Below, one piece after another: positions 1 through 8,665 of a DNA stretch of 33,326 nucleotides; position 1 is the first letter of the stretch, and the number at the start of each line of letters is the position of its first letter. The DNA is from Chloroflexota bacterium (GTDB taxonomy: Bacteria; Chloroflexota; Anaerolineae; Anaerolineales; Anaerolineaceae), in contig JAEKNU010000051.1 of assembly GCA_016838895.1 (NCBI GenBank), positions 1 to 33,326 of the forward strand, given 5' to 3'. The position numbers and the translations under genes are program-made. Below the pieces are notes generated by a model. It was not told the origin of the DNA and did not search any database. It saw only the letters and a list, made by a program, of their open reading frames with translations.

Positions 1-55
1 CCACAATTTCGTAATAATATAAACAACAATGGCATAATCATAGATCAAATGGCTG

Positions 56-343
56 CTACTCATCCATCTCTTCAATATCGAGTAAATAACCAATCTCTTC
101 TTCTATAACTTCATCATCTTGGAAAATTTCACTCCCTTCTTCTATGACTTCATCTTGCTGGCTCACTCTAATGATTTCCTGGAGATCCAACATATGACGC
201 TCGGCGAAACGAATTTCCACTTGATCCTCACAAAGCGTAATGATCAAACTCGGAGAACCTGACCCACCCTCATTTTTCATTTTATTTTGCAAAATCTGAT
301 TTTCGATATCTTCGGAAATCACAATGCCATGTTGAAATTTTGC
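56..343 (-). pseudogene. C-terminal tail of the sacsin-like ATPase, downstream of an in-frame TGA
   Basis: This open stretch lies in the same frame as the upstream segment (344-1618) and is separated from it only by TGA at 344-346. The codons just after the TGA read AKFQHGI, so the sequence continues smoothly through the stop. A GTG at 320-322 could start an 88-aa product, but no good ribosome binding site precedes it. The residues after it (an LxITLCEDQVEIRF strand pattern, then HMLDLQEI) look like the closing domain of bacterial sacsin-N-terminal-ATPase-like proteins as I remember the family. The last 35 residues are very acidic, with a repeated DEVIEE. I read it as the displaced C-terminus of the gene that starts at 3290. 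A separate small protein is less likely. Confidence 0.6.
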
Positions 344-1618
344 TCAACAGGTGGGACAAAGACACAACACATTTCCTGGACGATCAACCCATTGTGCACC
401 AATTCTTGAAACCAGATATAAACCTTCAAAATATGGCATTCCATTTCTTTTGTTAAAAGTGCTTGCACAAATTTGACATCGACCATGATATTGTTCCAGA
501 AGAAATGTTCGAACAGAAGAATCCTTTTTATCCCAAACTATGGAAGGAACAAGATCATACCTTTGATGTCGTTCTGGTTCATTATGAATAGAATTTTGGA
601 TTTCCTCTTGTGTTTTCTGCCTTCGTCTTACTGGATTAACTAACACCGAGTTTGTGTCATCTAACTGCTCGTCAAAATCCTCGATCAAGATATCTGATGG
701 TTTTGAAAAAGCATCCTCTAGTGAAGTGATATATGAGAATATATCCGTATCATGATTATTAGTTTGTTTCCGTACGGTTTTATATGCAAAATCTCTGAAT
801 AAATCCAGAAACTCTTTATTTTTCGTGATTTGCTGAAACAATATCAAATCATCCTCATCTACACCTACTTCATGTGCAATATCTTTTAAAGGTCTGTCTT
901 TTAAACCCAGCTTTTTAGAAAGTCCCTCATCTCGTGTAAATTCATCTGGTAGATCTTCCAGACATAAGCTATCAGGGGAATGGAATAGACCTTCCTTGTC
1001 AGGTATCCACTGAGTATTTCGGAGAATGTCCCCAGCAATGGATGCTTTTTCCACTCTTCTTGAATCTTTAAAATTTTGATTCGTTGAAATCTCAACAATC
1101 CCATATATTAGATGTTGATATGGACGTGCAATTTCCTCCCAGATATATAAAGATCTGTGAAAATTTGGATTTTGAGTAGCAAAATCTAATCCATCTACGG
1201 TCCACCGATAATCGAACCCCTCTAATCCTCTTTCGTGATAGCTAAAACAATCCAATATTGGGACATAATTCCGCCAGTAATATGTATGTTGCATGCAAAT
1301 AGAATTATTTACACCAATTCTCTCCAAATATCTCTTATGTTGCACATAGATCATATCAAAAAACCAGACATCAGGATTTCCTTCGAAATACAACCAAAGT
1401 TCATCGTCATCAATATAGACTTCGTCAGGCTTTTTGTACTCCCTATGCGCATTCCCGGGAACATAAGCTCGTATAAACGGTGTATCCTGAATTTTTTCTA
1501 AAAGCTTATTTTTTTTTCTCTGAATTAGGGATATCAAGTGCCTGATAGATCTTTTGAATATCCTCAATATGGTTTTTATCGGAAACATTTTCCCCATCAC
1601 AATATTTGGGCAATACAA
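344..1618 (-). pseudogene. Middle/C-terminal part of the sacsin-like ATPase (zinc-ribbon region), shifted frame
   Basis: This frame continues the ATPase gene 1506-3290. The meaningful part starts near 1510, where reading crosses the A9 run; upstream of that the frame only overlaps the ATPase ORF. Dropping one A joins the two frames and gives KKNKLLEKIQDTPFIRAYV. The C-terminal end has paired cysteines: CQIC, then about 35 residues later CLCPTC directly before TGA (344-346). This is the zinc-ribbon or HNH-like end known from large bacterial sacsin-like proteins. The middle (D/E-rich, WLYFEGNPDVWFF) matches nothing I can name. The segment has no start codon with a ribosome binding site near its N-terminus, which argues that it is not an independent gene. 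Removing one A and reading through the TGA would give a protein of about 1077 aa. Confidence 0.65.
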
Positions 1619-3290
1619 ATTTCATAACTTCATCAAAAATCTCTGGTTCAGTGATACCAAGCCCCCTGAGGAATCCTATTGCCTTTTCATCTGCTGCAAT
1701 TTTCCTTTTTACAATAGGAAAACTACTTTCAGTCAGCCCAGGTAAAAACACCTGTGGAAGATCATCATCACCAAATGGCGTCATCAAGGTGTTTTGCTCT
1801 GTCCGTATAATTGGTTTGGTACGTAATATCCCTTTCCGAGAATAAATTCTTGGGGAGCTCAATAATGCAGGCTGCCCACTCAAAAATTCATAAAACTTAA
1901 CAAACCATTCATCGGGTTGTTCCTTTAAAAAATCTTCATGGATCACTCTGGCGAATTTCTCTGGATCGATCTCATCAATATCCAGCTCTGACATAAGATA
2001 TTCGCGTAATGCTGGCGTCTTGTCTCTCGTGATCTCCTCGCTGAGCCAGTAGAAATTCTTTTCGGATCCAAACAATGCCTCGAGATCCTCATCGGAGAGC
2101 AAATTAATTAAATCCGAGCCACGTGCCAGTTTTGCCTCATCAGCGGTAATATATTTACCATTTGCAGTAGGCAAGAATGGCATGGTTTTCATTGCCTGAA
2201 GAAAAGATTCATAAAAAGGTCGGAAAATGGATTTTTCTGGAAAATGGTCTTCATTAATCGGCATGGCTTCAAGGGTTTTTATCGAGAGCATATTCATTGC
2301 TTTCATTTTTTGTAATGTATCAATCAATAATCTGCTTGTTTCTGAAATCAGTTCAAGATTATAGTCGTCATCTGTCTTGATATTGTCTCTCGAAGGAGTT
2401 GTATGGTAATGACCTTGAATTAAGAATTTTAGTCTGGTTTCTATTCCAGTTTCAAAATATGCGCATAACATTGATTGTTCAATGGGCTGGATAAACTCTT
2501 TTTTGGTTTTCTCATCCTGTCCCAGTTTGAAGGCCAATTCAACAGTCGTATCCTGAACAACAATATACCGCTGAAAAACCAACCAATGCTCCTCTGATGT
2601 TTTATCCCCCTCTTCACCCAACAAGGATATCCGCCAAATATCTTCTTCGACTTTTTTTCTATCTCGGATATAGGCTCCCGCTCTTACACCCTCAAAACTC
2701 CATACAATATGGTCAATTTCATCTAAAAACAACAGCGTCCTTAAACCTAAATCTGCGAGCCGTTCCCGGATTTGCTCATAAGTCTCCTCTGGTTTTTTAT
2801 TTTTGTGATTAAATGGAAAAATAAATAATGTTTCTCCAGGGATTAATGGAACTGGTGGAACAGCTTTTGGTCGAATATACCGGGTGATCGAAAAATGTTC
2901 ATCACCGGAATGAATTTTGGGCACCTCGGTAAACGCATAAACCGATTTAAATCCAATTCCGAATCGACCAATTTGTTTCGTATCCGATGTCTTCGTTCCG
3001 GATAGAATATCCGATATGGCTTTTACATCAGCTGAAGTAAAAGTGTCTCCATAATGTCGCATCTCCAAACGATTTGGATATAAATCAAAATGTACACTCT
3101 TTGGATAGGTATGGGAAGGTTCCTTTATTCTTCGTCGCTTCAGAGCATCCTGGGCATTTTGCAATAGCTCATAAACAAAATGGGTCTGGTCACTATATAA
3201 TTGCTCCGCTAACAATGCTCCTATATCATCGAATTCTTCTCCTCGACGACGAATATTATCCATAGAAATTGCTTCATAATCACTGGCCAT
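1506..3290 (-). CDS. Sacsin-like GHKL ATPase (HSP90-type ATP-binding domain), N-terminal part
   Basis: The N-terminal 200 residues carry the GHKL (Bergerat) ATP-binding fold: ELLQNAQDA (E41, N45, D48), the RHYGDTF turn near 79-84, and the glycine lid GRFGIGFKS at 108-116. The spacing fits bacterial sacsin N-terminal-ATPase-like proteins, which are often about 1000 aa and linked to defence islands. ATP-driven clamp closing is inferred from the fold; the substrate is unknown. The start is ATG at 3288-3290, preceded by GGAGG, and it lies inside the last codons of the SNF2 gene (11-nt overlap), so the two are co-translated. The ORF ends at residue 594 in KKK then TAA, within an A9 run. The rest of the protein continues in another frame at 344-1510 and beyond a TGA at 56-343. 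Confidence 0.85.
   Translation of the reverse strand: MASDYEAISMDNIRRRGEEFDDIGALLAEQLYSDQTHFVYELLQNAQDALKRRRIKEPSHTYPKSVHFDLYPNRLEMRHYGDTFTSADVKAISDILSGTKTSDTKQIGRFGIGFKSVYAFTEVPKIHSGDEHFSITRYIRPKAVPPVPLIPGETLFIFPFNHKNKKPEETYEQIRERLADLGLRTLLFLDEIDHIVWSFEGVRAGAYIRDRKKVEEDIWRISLLGEEGDKTSEEHWLVFQRYIVVQDTTVELAFKLGQDEKTKKEFIQPIEQSMLCAYFETGIETRLKFLIQGHYHTTPSRDNIKTDDDYNLELISETSRLLIDTLQKMKAMNMLSIKTLEAMPINEDHFPEKSIFRPFYESFLQAMKTMPFLPTANGKYITADEAKLARGSDLINLLSDEDLEALFGSEKNFYWLSEEITRDKTPALREYLMSELDIDEIDPEKFARVIHEDFLKEQPDEWFVKFYEFLSGQPALLSSPRIYSRKGILRTKPIIRTEQNTLMTPFGDDDLPQVFLPGLTESSFPIVKRKIAADEKAIGFLRGLGITEPEIFDEVMKFVLPKYCDGENVSDKNHIEDIQKIYQALDIPNSEKKK
1509..1517 (-). other. A9 homopolymer at the frame break of the ATPase gene
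   Basis: The minus strand reads GAG AAA AAA AAA TAA. With nine A's the ATPase frame ends at this TAA; with eight it enters the long downstream frame. Runs of nine or more A/T are known to cause transcriptional slippage in bacteria, so the site could yield a mixture of short and long products. A consensus error or a real frameshift mutation would look the same in this sequence. Confidence 0.7.
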
Positions 3291-6200
3291 GGTTTACCTC
3301 CACTATTCCAGCTGCAATGCGCCGAGTAGTTATATCGGCATACCGATTCTTATCAAAACTTTTCATCTTTTGCTCAAAATCAATCTGGATATTATTGCGT
3401 TCTGCTGCCTTCATCCTCAATATCCTTTCATCGATTATGCCTGGGATTTCAAAATCCAACTTCTTCATTCTGATTTCAAACCAGGCTTTTAGGCCAGCTA
3501 TCTTGCGGTTTATCAGGTATTCATTTCGTTCTATATGTTTCTCCAAAAGTTCCTCACGTTTTCTTTGTAAGGACTCCTCCAATTTCAAAAATCGGGATTC
3601 ATAGTTTTGGTTTTCTTCCGATAGTTTTATCTGTGAAGCATCACTAATTTTTCCGATGATTCTTTCAGCCAGAATCTCCTCGGGTTGATCCAATTCAATG
3701 CTCCAGCAAGCAGTGACCATACGCACTTCAGAGCGGATACCGATGAATTCCCATAATTCATTCATAAATAAATAGTTGCCTTCGGCAACCTGTGCTTCAT
3801 TAATTGAAAAAGTGGATACCAGGGGAGCAGTACGTTCACGGAGATGGGCCACTGTTGTACGAATCAACGGATGCACCGGAGTAATAAAGGCTAATTTCCG
3901 ATCCTCCAAGGCAAGTTGTTGATCAAATGTCAGGGTAAGGATTGGTTCTCCACCTTGTAACCATCGTTTAAATGCCAGGGTGGTTCGATCCATGAACCCT
4001 TCCTGCTGAAACCATTCAGAAAGATAAATTCGACTTTCTTTCTTCAACCGCAAACGAAATAGTTTTTCATTTTTTTCATCACGGGTAAGTTTTCCGCCAA
4101 TTTCAGGTAATGCCACATAGAATTCAACCATCCGGATCAAGTCACTGGCAGAGACAAAGCGTCCTTGATCAATCAGTGTGTCGACATCTGCAGTGAATGA
4201 CTGGTTGATGCCAAGTAATGAACTGGACTCTTCTTCCAATCGATGTTCTTCTTCCACCAGGCGAATTAAATTATCTGCCACCTGACGCGCTTTATCTTCG
4301 GCTTGTTGGGGGGTAAGATCCGTGTCCAGGGCAATATTGGTTAAATCCTCCATGACATCTCCAAGGACTTCTTCGAGATCGCCGATGGTGTCACTAAAAA
4401 TACCAAGTCGTTCATAACAACGGAAGAAGATTCTCTCTTCAATTGTTCCTGGCGTAATAAAGTTGTAGATCAGTACTTTGTCCGAGGTTTGCCCAAAGCG
4501 GTCAATCCGTCCAATCCTCTGTTCAATGCGCATGGGATTCCATGGAATATCATAGTTAATCATTCGATCGCAAAATTCGTAATCCAGTCCTTCACAGCCC
4601 ACCTCTGAAGATAAAAGGACATCAATTGCATCTTCGTCCTCATAAGGGGCTCTAAAACGGGATCGAATTTCCTGCCGTTCCATCTCTGGAGTTTTCCCGT
4701 AAATCATCTTGATCCGAAACCCTAAAAGTTCAAGTTTCTCTTTGAGATATGTGAGCGTATGGATGAAATAAGAAAAGAGCAGAATTTTCTTTTTTCCTTC
4801 CGATCGAATTGTTTCGCTGATCAACTTCAAAAGAACTTCAAATTTTGGATCAGAGGCAGAGTTATTCATTGCCAGAAAACGGAGGGCCTCTGTCCTTTCC
4901 AAAATAGAAGGGGTCAACGCATCTTCTTCTGCCTCAATCTCAACATCATCACTGATTGATGAGGATGAAAATTTCCCGGTTCGCAGGAAGGTATCCAGCA
5001 TGGGTATCATTGCTGGCAAGCAACTTGCCGCTTGACGTTGTAAAGTAATCGAAATCATTTCCACGATGGCTGGTTTGTAAAGTGTCAGCATTGTCATTTT
5101 GCGATATTCAATCAACGCATCAAAGAATTCCTGTTGCTGGGGTGTAAAAGGTACAGAGACAGTATGAGGTTCGCGAATGGTAAACTTGCCGATATCTCTT
5201 CTACGGGTGCGATTGATGATATGGGATAATGAATGAATTTCTTCCAAATCCCGCAAACAACGTATCCGCTCGTGCTCTAATAAGGCACGAGCCTCTGATA
5301 AACGGCCCTGCCATTCCACATAGATGGGGTGGGATTGAATGACCTCCGCTCCCCAGGCCGTTTCCTGAATGGCATTAAGGAATCTGGAAGCCTCGAGCTG
5401 CCAACCATCTTCCGGCTGACGGGTTCGGATGGATCGCATAGCAGCCGTGACAAAACGATTGGGCTCAACAATTTGATCAAACACCTGTCTATCCGTAAAC
5501 AATTCTGGTCTTAATAGATTCAATAAATGGTAGAGGTTAACCGATCCCACATGCACCGGAGTTGCAGATAAAAATAAAACAGCCTGACTGTTTTCACAAA
5601 GGAATCCTGCTAATTCATGGGTAAGGGTTCCAGGATTTCGAAGATGGTGCGCTTCATCCACAATCAATAAATCAAATTTTGGGGGGGGTTGCAGCATTTT
5701 TAACCCTGGCACGATTTTGGAACGAGCCCTGACCCCTTCCAGATACTGCACCTGGCGGAACAATTCCAGATGCACAATCGCTCGGGAATAATGCGTTGGC
5801 CAGACACCGTCCATTTCAGTTTCATTCAAACAATACCGCAACGTTTCAGCAGTTAAGACTTTAAAATCCTCATCAAACCGCCGCATCTCCTCGCGCCATT
5901 TATGGACCAGCGCTTTGGGGCATAATACCAGTACATTTTGCACTCTTTGTCTGGCCTGCATTTCTTTGAGTATTAAGCCTGCTTCAATCGTCTTACCAAC
6001 CCCTACTTCATCCGCAATTAATAATCGTGGTTGGTCAGCCCGCAAAAATCGGAGCAACGGCTTGAATTGAAAAGGAATATACTGGATACGACTGGCAAAC
6101 AAAGAATAGAGCTGGTCGATTTGTGGATCAATCAATCGACTGGCTGTCAATCTGGCCTGGAACTCATCTAAGGGCAGTCCATTTCCACTCTGCAGGGCAT

Positions 6201-6396
6201 CAAACAAATGATCCTTGAAGTCTTGCGCTGGAACAGCCAATAACTGCTCCTCAAGGTATTCTCGTATTTCGCCCAACTCATGAAAAACCCGATAACGGTC
6301 CCTTCCCGAGATGGGAGGTAAAACTTCAATAATCGCACCTTGTCGGCTCGAATCTGCTTTTAAATAAACCACCTGTCCAATCGTGTACTGTCCCAT
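3280..6396 (-). CDS. SNF2/HepA-like DEAH helicase
   Basis: A 1038-aa SF2 translocase of the SNF2/HepA (RapA-like) type. The N-terminal 60 residues form a small beta-rich domain. Motif I is DEVGVGKT (129-136), motif II DEAH (247-250) and motif III SATP (277-280). The C-terminal RecA lobe has SSEVGCEGLDY, then IEQRIGRIDRFGQ, the SNF2 motif VI, with arginine fingers. A charged, coiled-coil-like tail of about 130 residues follows. These enzymes move along duplex DNA or remodel protein-DNA complexes; the DISARM protein DrmD is a relative of similar size, though no DISARM methylase or DrmAB is seen here. Its ATG (6394-6396) abuts the TAA of the NERD-helicase gene, giving TAAATG, with GAGGTGG just upstream, so translation is coupled. 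Its 3' end overlaps the ATPase gene. Confidence 0.92.
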   Translation of the reverse strand: MGQYTIGQVVYLKADSSRQGAIIEVLPPISGRDRYRVFHELGEIREYLEEQLLAVPAQDFKDHLFDALQSGNGLPLDEFQARLTASRLIDPQIDQLYSLFASRIQYIPFQFKPLLRFLRADQPRLLIADEVGVGKTIEAGLILKEMQARQRVQNVLVLCPKALVHKWREEMRRFDEDFKVLTAETLRYCLNETEMDGVWPTHYSRAIVHLELFRQVQYLEGVRARSKIVPGLKMLQPPPKFDLLIVDEAHHLRNPGTLTHELAGFLCENSQAVLFLSATPVHVGSVNLYHLLNLLRPELFTDRQVFDQIVEPNRFVTAAMRSIRTRQPEDGWQLEASRFLNAIQETAWGAEVIQSHPIYVEWQGRLSEARALLEHERIRCLRDLEEIHSLSHIINRTRRRDIGKFTIREPHTVSVPFTPQQQEFFDALIEYRKMTMLTLYKPAIVEMISITLQRQAASCLPAMIPMLDTFLRTGKFSSSSISDDVEIEAEEDALTPSILERTEALRFLAMNNSASDPKFEVLLKLISETIRSEGKKKILLFSYFIHTLTYLKEKLELLGFRIKMIYGKTPEMERQEIRSRFRAPYEDEDAIDVLLSSEVGCEGLDYEFCDRMINYDIPWNPMRIEQRIGRIDRFGQTSDKVLIYNFITPGTIEERIFFRCYERLGIFSDTIGDLEEVLGDVMEDLTNIALDTDLTPQQAEDKARQVADNLIRLVEEEHRLEEESSSLLGINQSFTADVDTLIDQGRFVSASDLIRMVEFYVALPEIGGKLTRDEKNEKLFRLRLKKESRIYLSEWFQQEGFMDRTTLAFKRWLQGGEPILTLTFDQQLALEDRKLAFITPVHPLIRTTVAHLRERTAPLVSTFSINEAQVAEGNYLFMNELWEFIGIRSEVRMVTACWSIELDQPEEILAERIIGKISDASQIKLSEENQNYESRFLKLEESLQRKREELLEKHIERNEYLINRKIAGLKAWFEIRMKKLDFEIPGIIDERILRMKAAERNNIQIDFEQKMKSFDKNRYADITTRRIAAGIVEVNHGQ

Positions 6397-8496
6397 TTAT
6401 GCCGCCACCTCAACCCAATCCACATATGGACGTGTGGGGTCCAAAGCTTTTGGCCATTTCTGTTGATAGGTCATATACAGGTGACTCCTCGCCCGAGTCA
6501 TGAGCATATAGCTAGTCAGACGTTGTTGGCTCTGATCCTCCTCCCAGCTTTTTCCTATGGCGCGGTCAAATAGCTTTTGGGTTTGAGGGATGAAGACGGC
6601 GGTATATTCCATGCCAGTCTGGGTGATGGCATTCTCAACATTGCCCCCCATCTTCTTAACTTCCTTGTAGGCATCCAAAACGTATTTCTGATTATGCAAA
6701 ATGCAGATATCCTGCACCCGTAAACCTTGCGCAACAAGCCGTAAAATTTCATCCAGAATAAATTGCTTTTCAGCTTGTACAGTTTCAAATTGTCGGATGA
6801 CGGGCAAATTGCCATTTCTCAAGTTGGCATTGGATAAATCAGGAAGTGCCATATTTTTATCCTCACCCAAAAGGCTTTTTGCCAATTCGTCCCCTGAAAG
6901 TAACGCATAAGAGGCTTCAAAAATCTGACGTGAGTTTCGATAGGGGACTTTCAACCAGCGTGTTTTACCGACGACATCAATCCCCTTCTGACGCCAGCTA
7001 AAATATCGATACACACTTTGGGAGGGGTCATCACACAGGAACAAAACGCCTTCCGGCTTGAGATAGGTTTTTATAATCTTCATCCAGGTGGGTGCAAAAT
7101 GCTGCGCTTCATCAATCAGGATCACATCATAGGTTGTATCCGGCGGTACACCATCCTGTAAATACTTCAGGGTCTTGTCGTGCAAATCTGCCCAGTCAAA
7201 CATGGATTGTTCAGCCAGTTCCGCCTGATACTCTTCAAACAAATGAAAAATCTGTTTTTTCTGCTGTGTGGAAAGGGTCCTGCCTGTGGATCCACCGCGA
7301 CCTTCGCGTGGTTTTTCCATATAGGCTTTCGCTTCTGTTCGTCCGGCTTCCTTCATCCAGGTAAACTCGTCAGCCAGAAAATCGATCCCCCACTCCTGCA
7401 TTAACGGACTCCGTTCCGCCATCCATGCCAGCATACCTCGAATGGGTTGAGGGTCCTTCCAGCGGCCATTACGCTTCTGGTAAATCTCGGAACACAGACC
7501 ATCAAATTTGCGCACATCCACCTGCTTTTTCAGGTGCGCTAATTCTGGCATCAATCGTGTCTGGTATAAGGGATCATTAAAGGTCGTTACCAGAATCTTA
7601 TGCTTCGGGTACTGTTCCGCAAGGTAGTGCGCCCGTAAAACCAGTACATCCGTCTTACCAGTACCGGCGAAACCTCGCACCAGACGCACGCGTAAATCGT
7701 GCTGCACTTCCATGACCTCATCCGGCACTTCACTTTCCAGGTGCTTCTTGCGGTGTTCTGGTTCCGGATGGAGGAATCCAAACAGGGAGGTTTGCTGGTT
7801 TGGTTCTTCTTCCTTATTTATCACCGGTTCAATCAGCAGAGGGACCAACCCTTCCTTGGCGATGGATTCCTGGGTTTGATCCAATACCCCTTTGAATTCA
7901 CCCGTGTGCCGATCCCGCAGAACATTTCTGCCATCCAGTACCGCACACACCGCCCGGACTTGGGCATCAGTCATCACGACACGGAATTGGGTTGGAATCC
8001 CACGAATCTTCTCGGTGATGCGGTCAACCAGGAGGTCATCTTTTCCCAGCACATAGTTTTGCCCCCAGTGATAGTTACAATTTTTAACCATGGTCCCGAA
8101 TAAATTGGGCAGAATGGCACCGTATGTGTAGGAGAAATCCAGCTTGCCGGCATAATTTCGCAGTTCAGGATCTTCTGCCAACCGATTGACCAGCACAAAA
8201 GCCGCCTGCCGTGCCTGATCCACCGGGCTATCTACAGACTCCCAGTATCCTAATTTTGTACGGTAAACTTCCAAGCCCCGCGCATCCATGGCTCGAATCT
8301 GTACCCAATCCTTCACTTCCAGAACAATCACCCCCCACTGTGGATTGACAATCACGTAATCGGGTTCACGGCGTTCTGCATGATGTACCAGCAGCGGCTG
8401 GGCGTAAATCAGGCTATCCGCCGGCAGGGTTTCCAGTGCTTTGCAGACCCGCTGATCTCCGGCTTCCAATCCAGGACTTCCATAAACGACTGCCAT
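6397..8496 (-). CDS. NERD-domain UvrD/Rep-type helicase
   Basis: This 699-aa protein joins an N-terminal NERD (nuclease-related) domain to an SF1 helicase. NERD residues D46, E60 and K62 (PDYVIVNP, then VLEVKDW) form a PD-(D/E)xK-like site. The helicase has Walker A GFAGTGKT (275-282), Walker B LIDEAQHF, a motif IV-like VPYRNSRQIFE and the C-terminal SYMLMTRARSHLYM. The UvrD motif V region (TGMEYTAVF) is recognisable. I chose ATG at 8494-8496 because GGGGAGG lies nine bases upstream; an in-frame TTG at 8514 lies within that site. It is first in a three-gene operon with the SNF2 helicase and sacsin-like ATPase and is divergent from the RecD-like gene. It probably unwinds and cuts DNA, but nuclease activity is inferred from residues only. 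Confidence 0.9.
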   Translation of the reverse strand: MAVVYGSPGLEAGDQRVCKALETLPADSLIYAQPLLVHHAERREPDYVIVNPQWGVIVLEVKDWVQIRAMDARGLEVYRTKLGYWESVDSPVDQARQAAFVLVNRLAEDPELRNYAGKLDFSYTYGAILPNLFGTMVKNCNYHWGQNYVLGKDDLLVDRITEKIRGIPTQFRVVMTDAQVRAVCAVLDGRNVLRDRHTGEFKGVLDQTQESIAKEGLVPLLIEPVINKEEEPNQQTSLFGFLHPEPEHRKKHLESEVPDEVMEVQHDLRVRLVRGFAGTGKTDVLVLRAHYLAEQYPKHKILVTTFNDPLYQTRLMPELAHLKKQVDVRKFDGLCSEIYQKRNGRWKDPQPIRGMLAWMAERSPLMQEWGIDFLADEFTWMKEAGRTEAKAYMEKPREGRGGSTGRTLSTQQKKQIFHLFEEYQAELAEQSMFDWADLHDKTLKYLQDGVPPDTTYDVILIDEAQHFAPTWMKIIKTYLKPEGVLFLCDDPSQSVYRYFSWRQKGIDVVGKTRWLKVPYRNSRQIFEASYALLSGDELAKSLLGEDKNMALPDLSNANLRNGNLPVIRQFETVQAEKQFILDEILRLVAQGLRVQDICILHNQKYVLDAYKEVKKMGGNVENAITQTGMEYTAVFIPQTQKLFDRAIGKSWEEDQSQQRLTSYMLMTRARSHLYMTYQQKWPKALDPTRPYVDWVEVAA

Positions 8497-8665
8497 GTGC
8501 TGCGACCTCCCCAATTTTATCCTGTAAAGCTATCTTGAGTTTCCCTTCATCGTAGCCTAATTACAAATATTTTCTTCCTGATAAGTATATAACAAAATCC
8601 CTGCCAGCATTTATTTATCGGTATAATTTGGTTAGTGATTTTCAAAACAGGGAGATAGCAGAAAA
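8497..8665. promoter_or_regulatory. Divergent control region between the two helicase units
   Basis: This is the only non-coding stretch between the minus-strand three-gene operon and the plus-strand RecD-like gene, so both must be controlled from it. For the plus strand there is a consensus -10, TATAAT, at 8622-8627, with only a weak -35 candidate (CTGCCA at 8601-8606, short 15-base spacing) and a GGGAGA ribosome site near 8650. For the minus strand the AT-rich segment 8560-8600 could hold a promoter, but I cannot pick convincing hexamers. No clear operator dyad was seen. Confidence 0.45.

Noticed and set aside
7699..8103. Plus-strand frame of 134 codons opposite the NERD-UvrD gene
   Set aside because: Antisense to well-conserved helicase sequence, hydrophobic by chance, no ribosome site.
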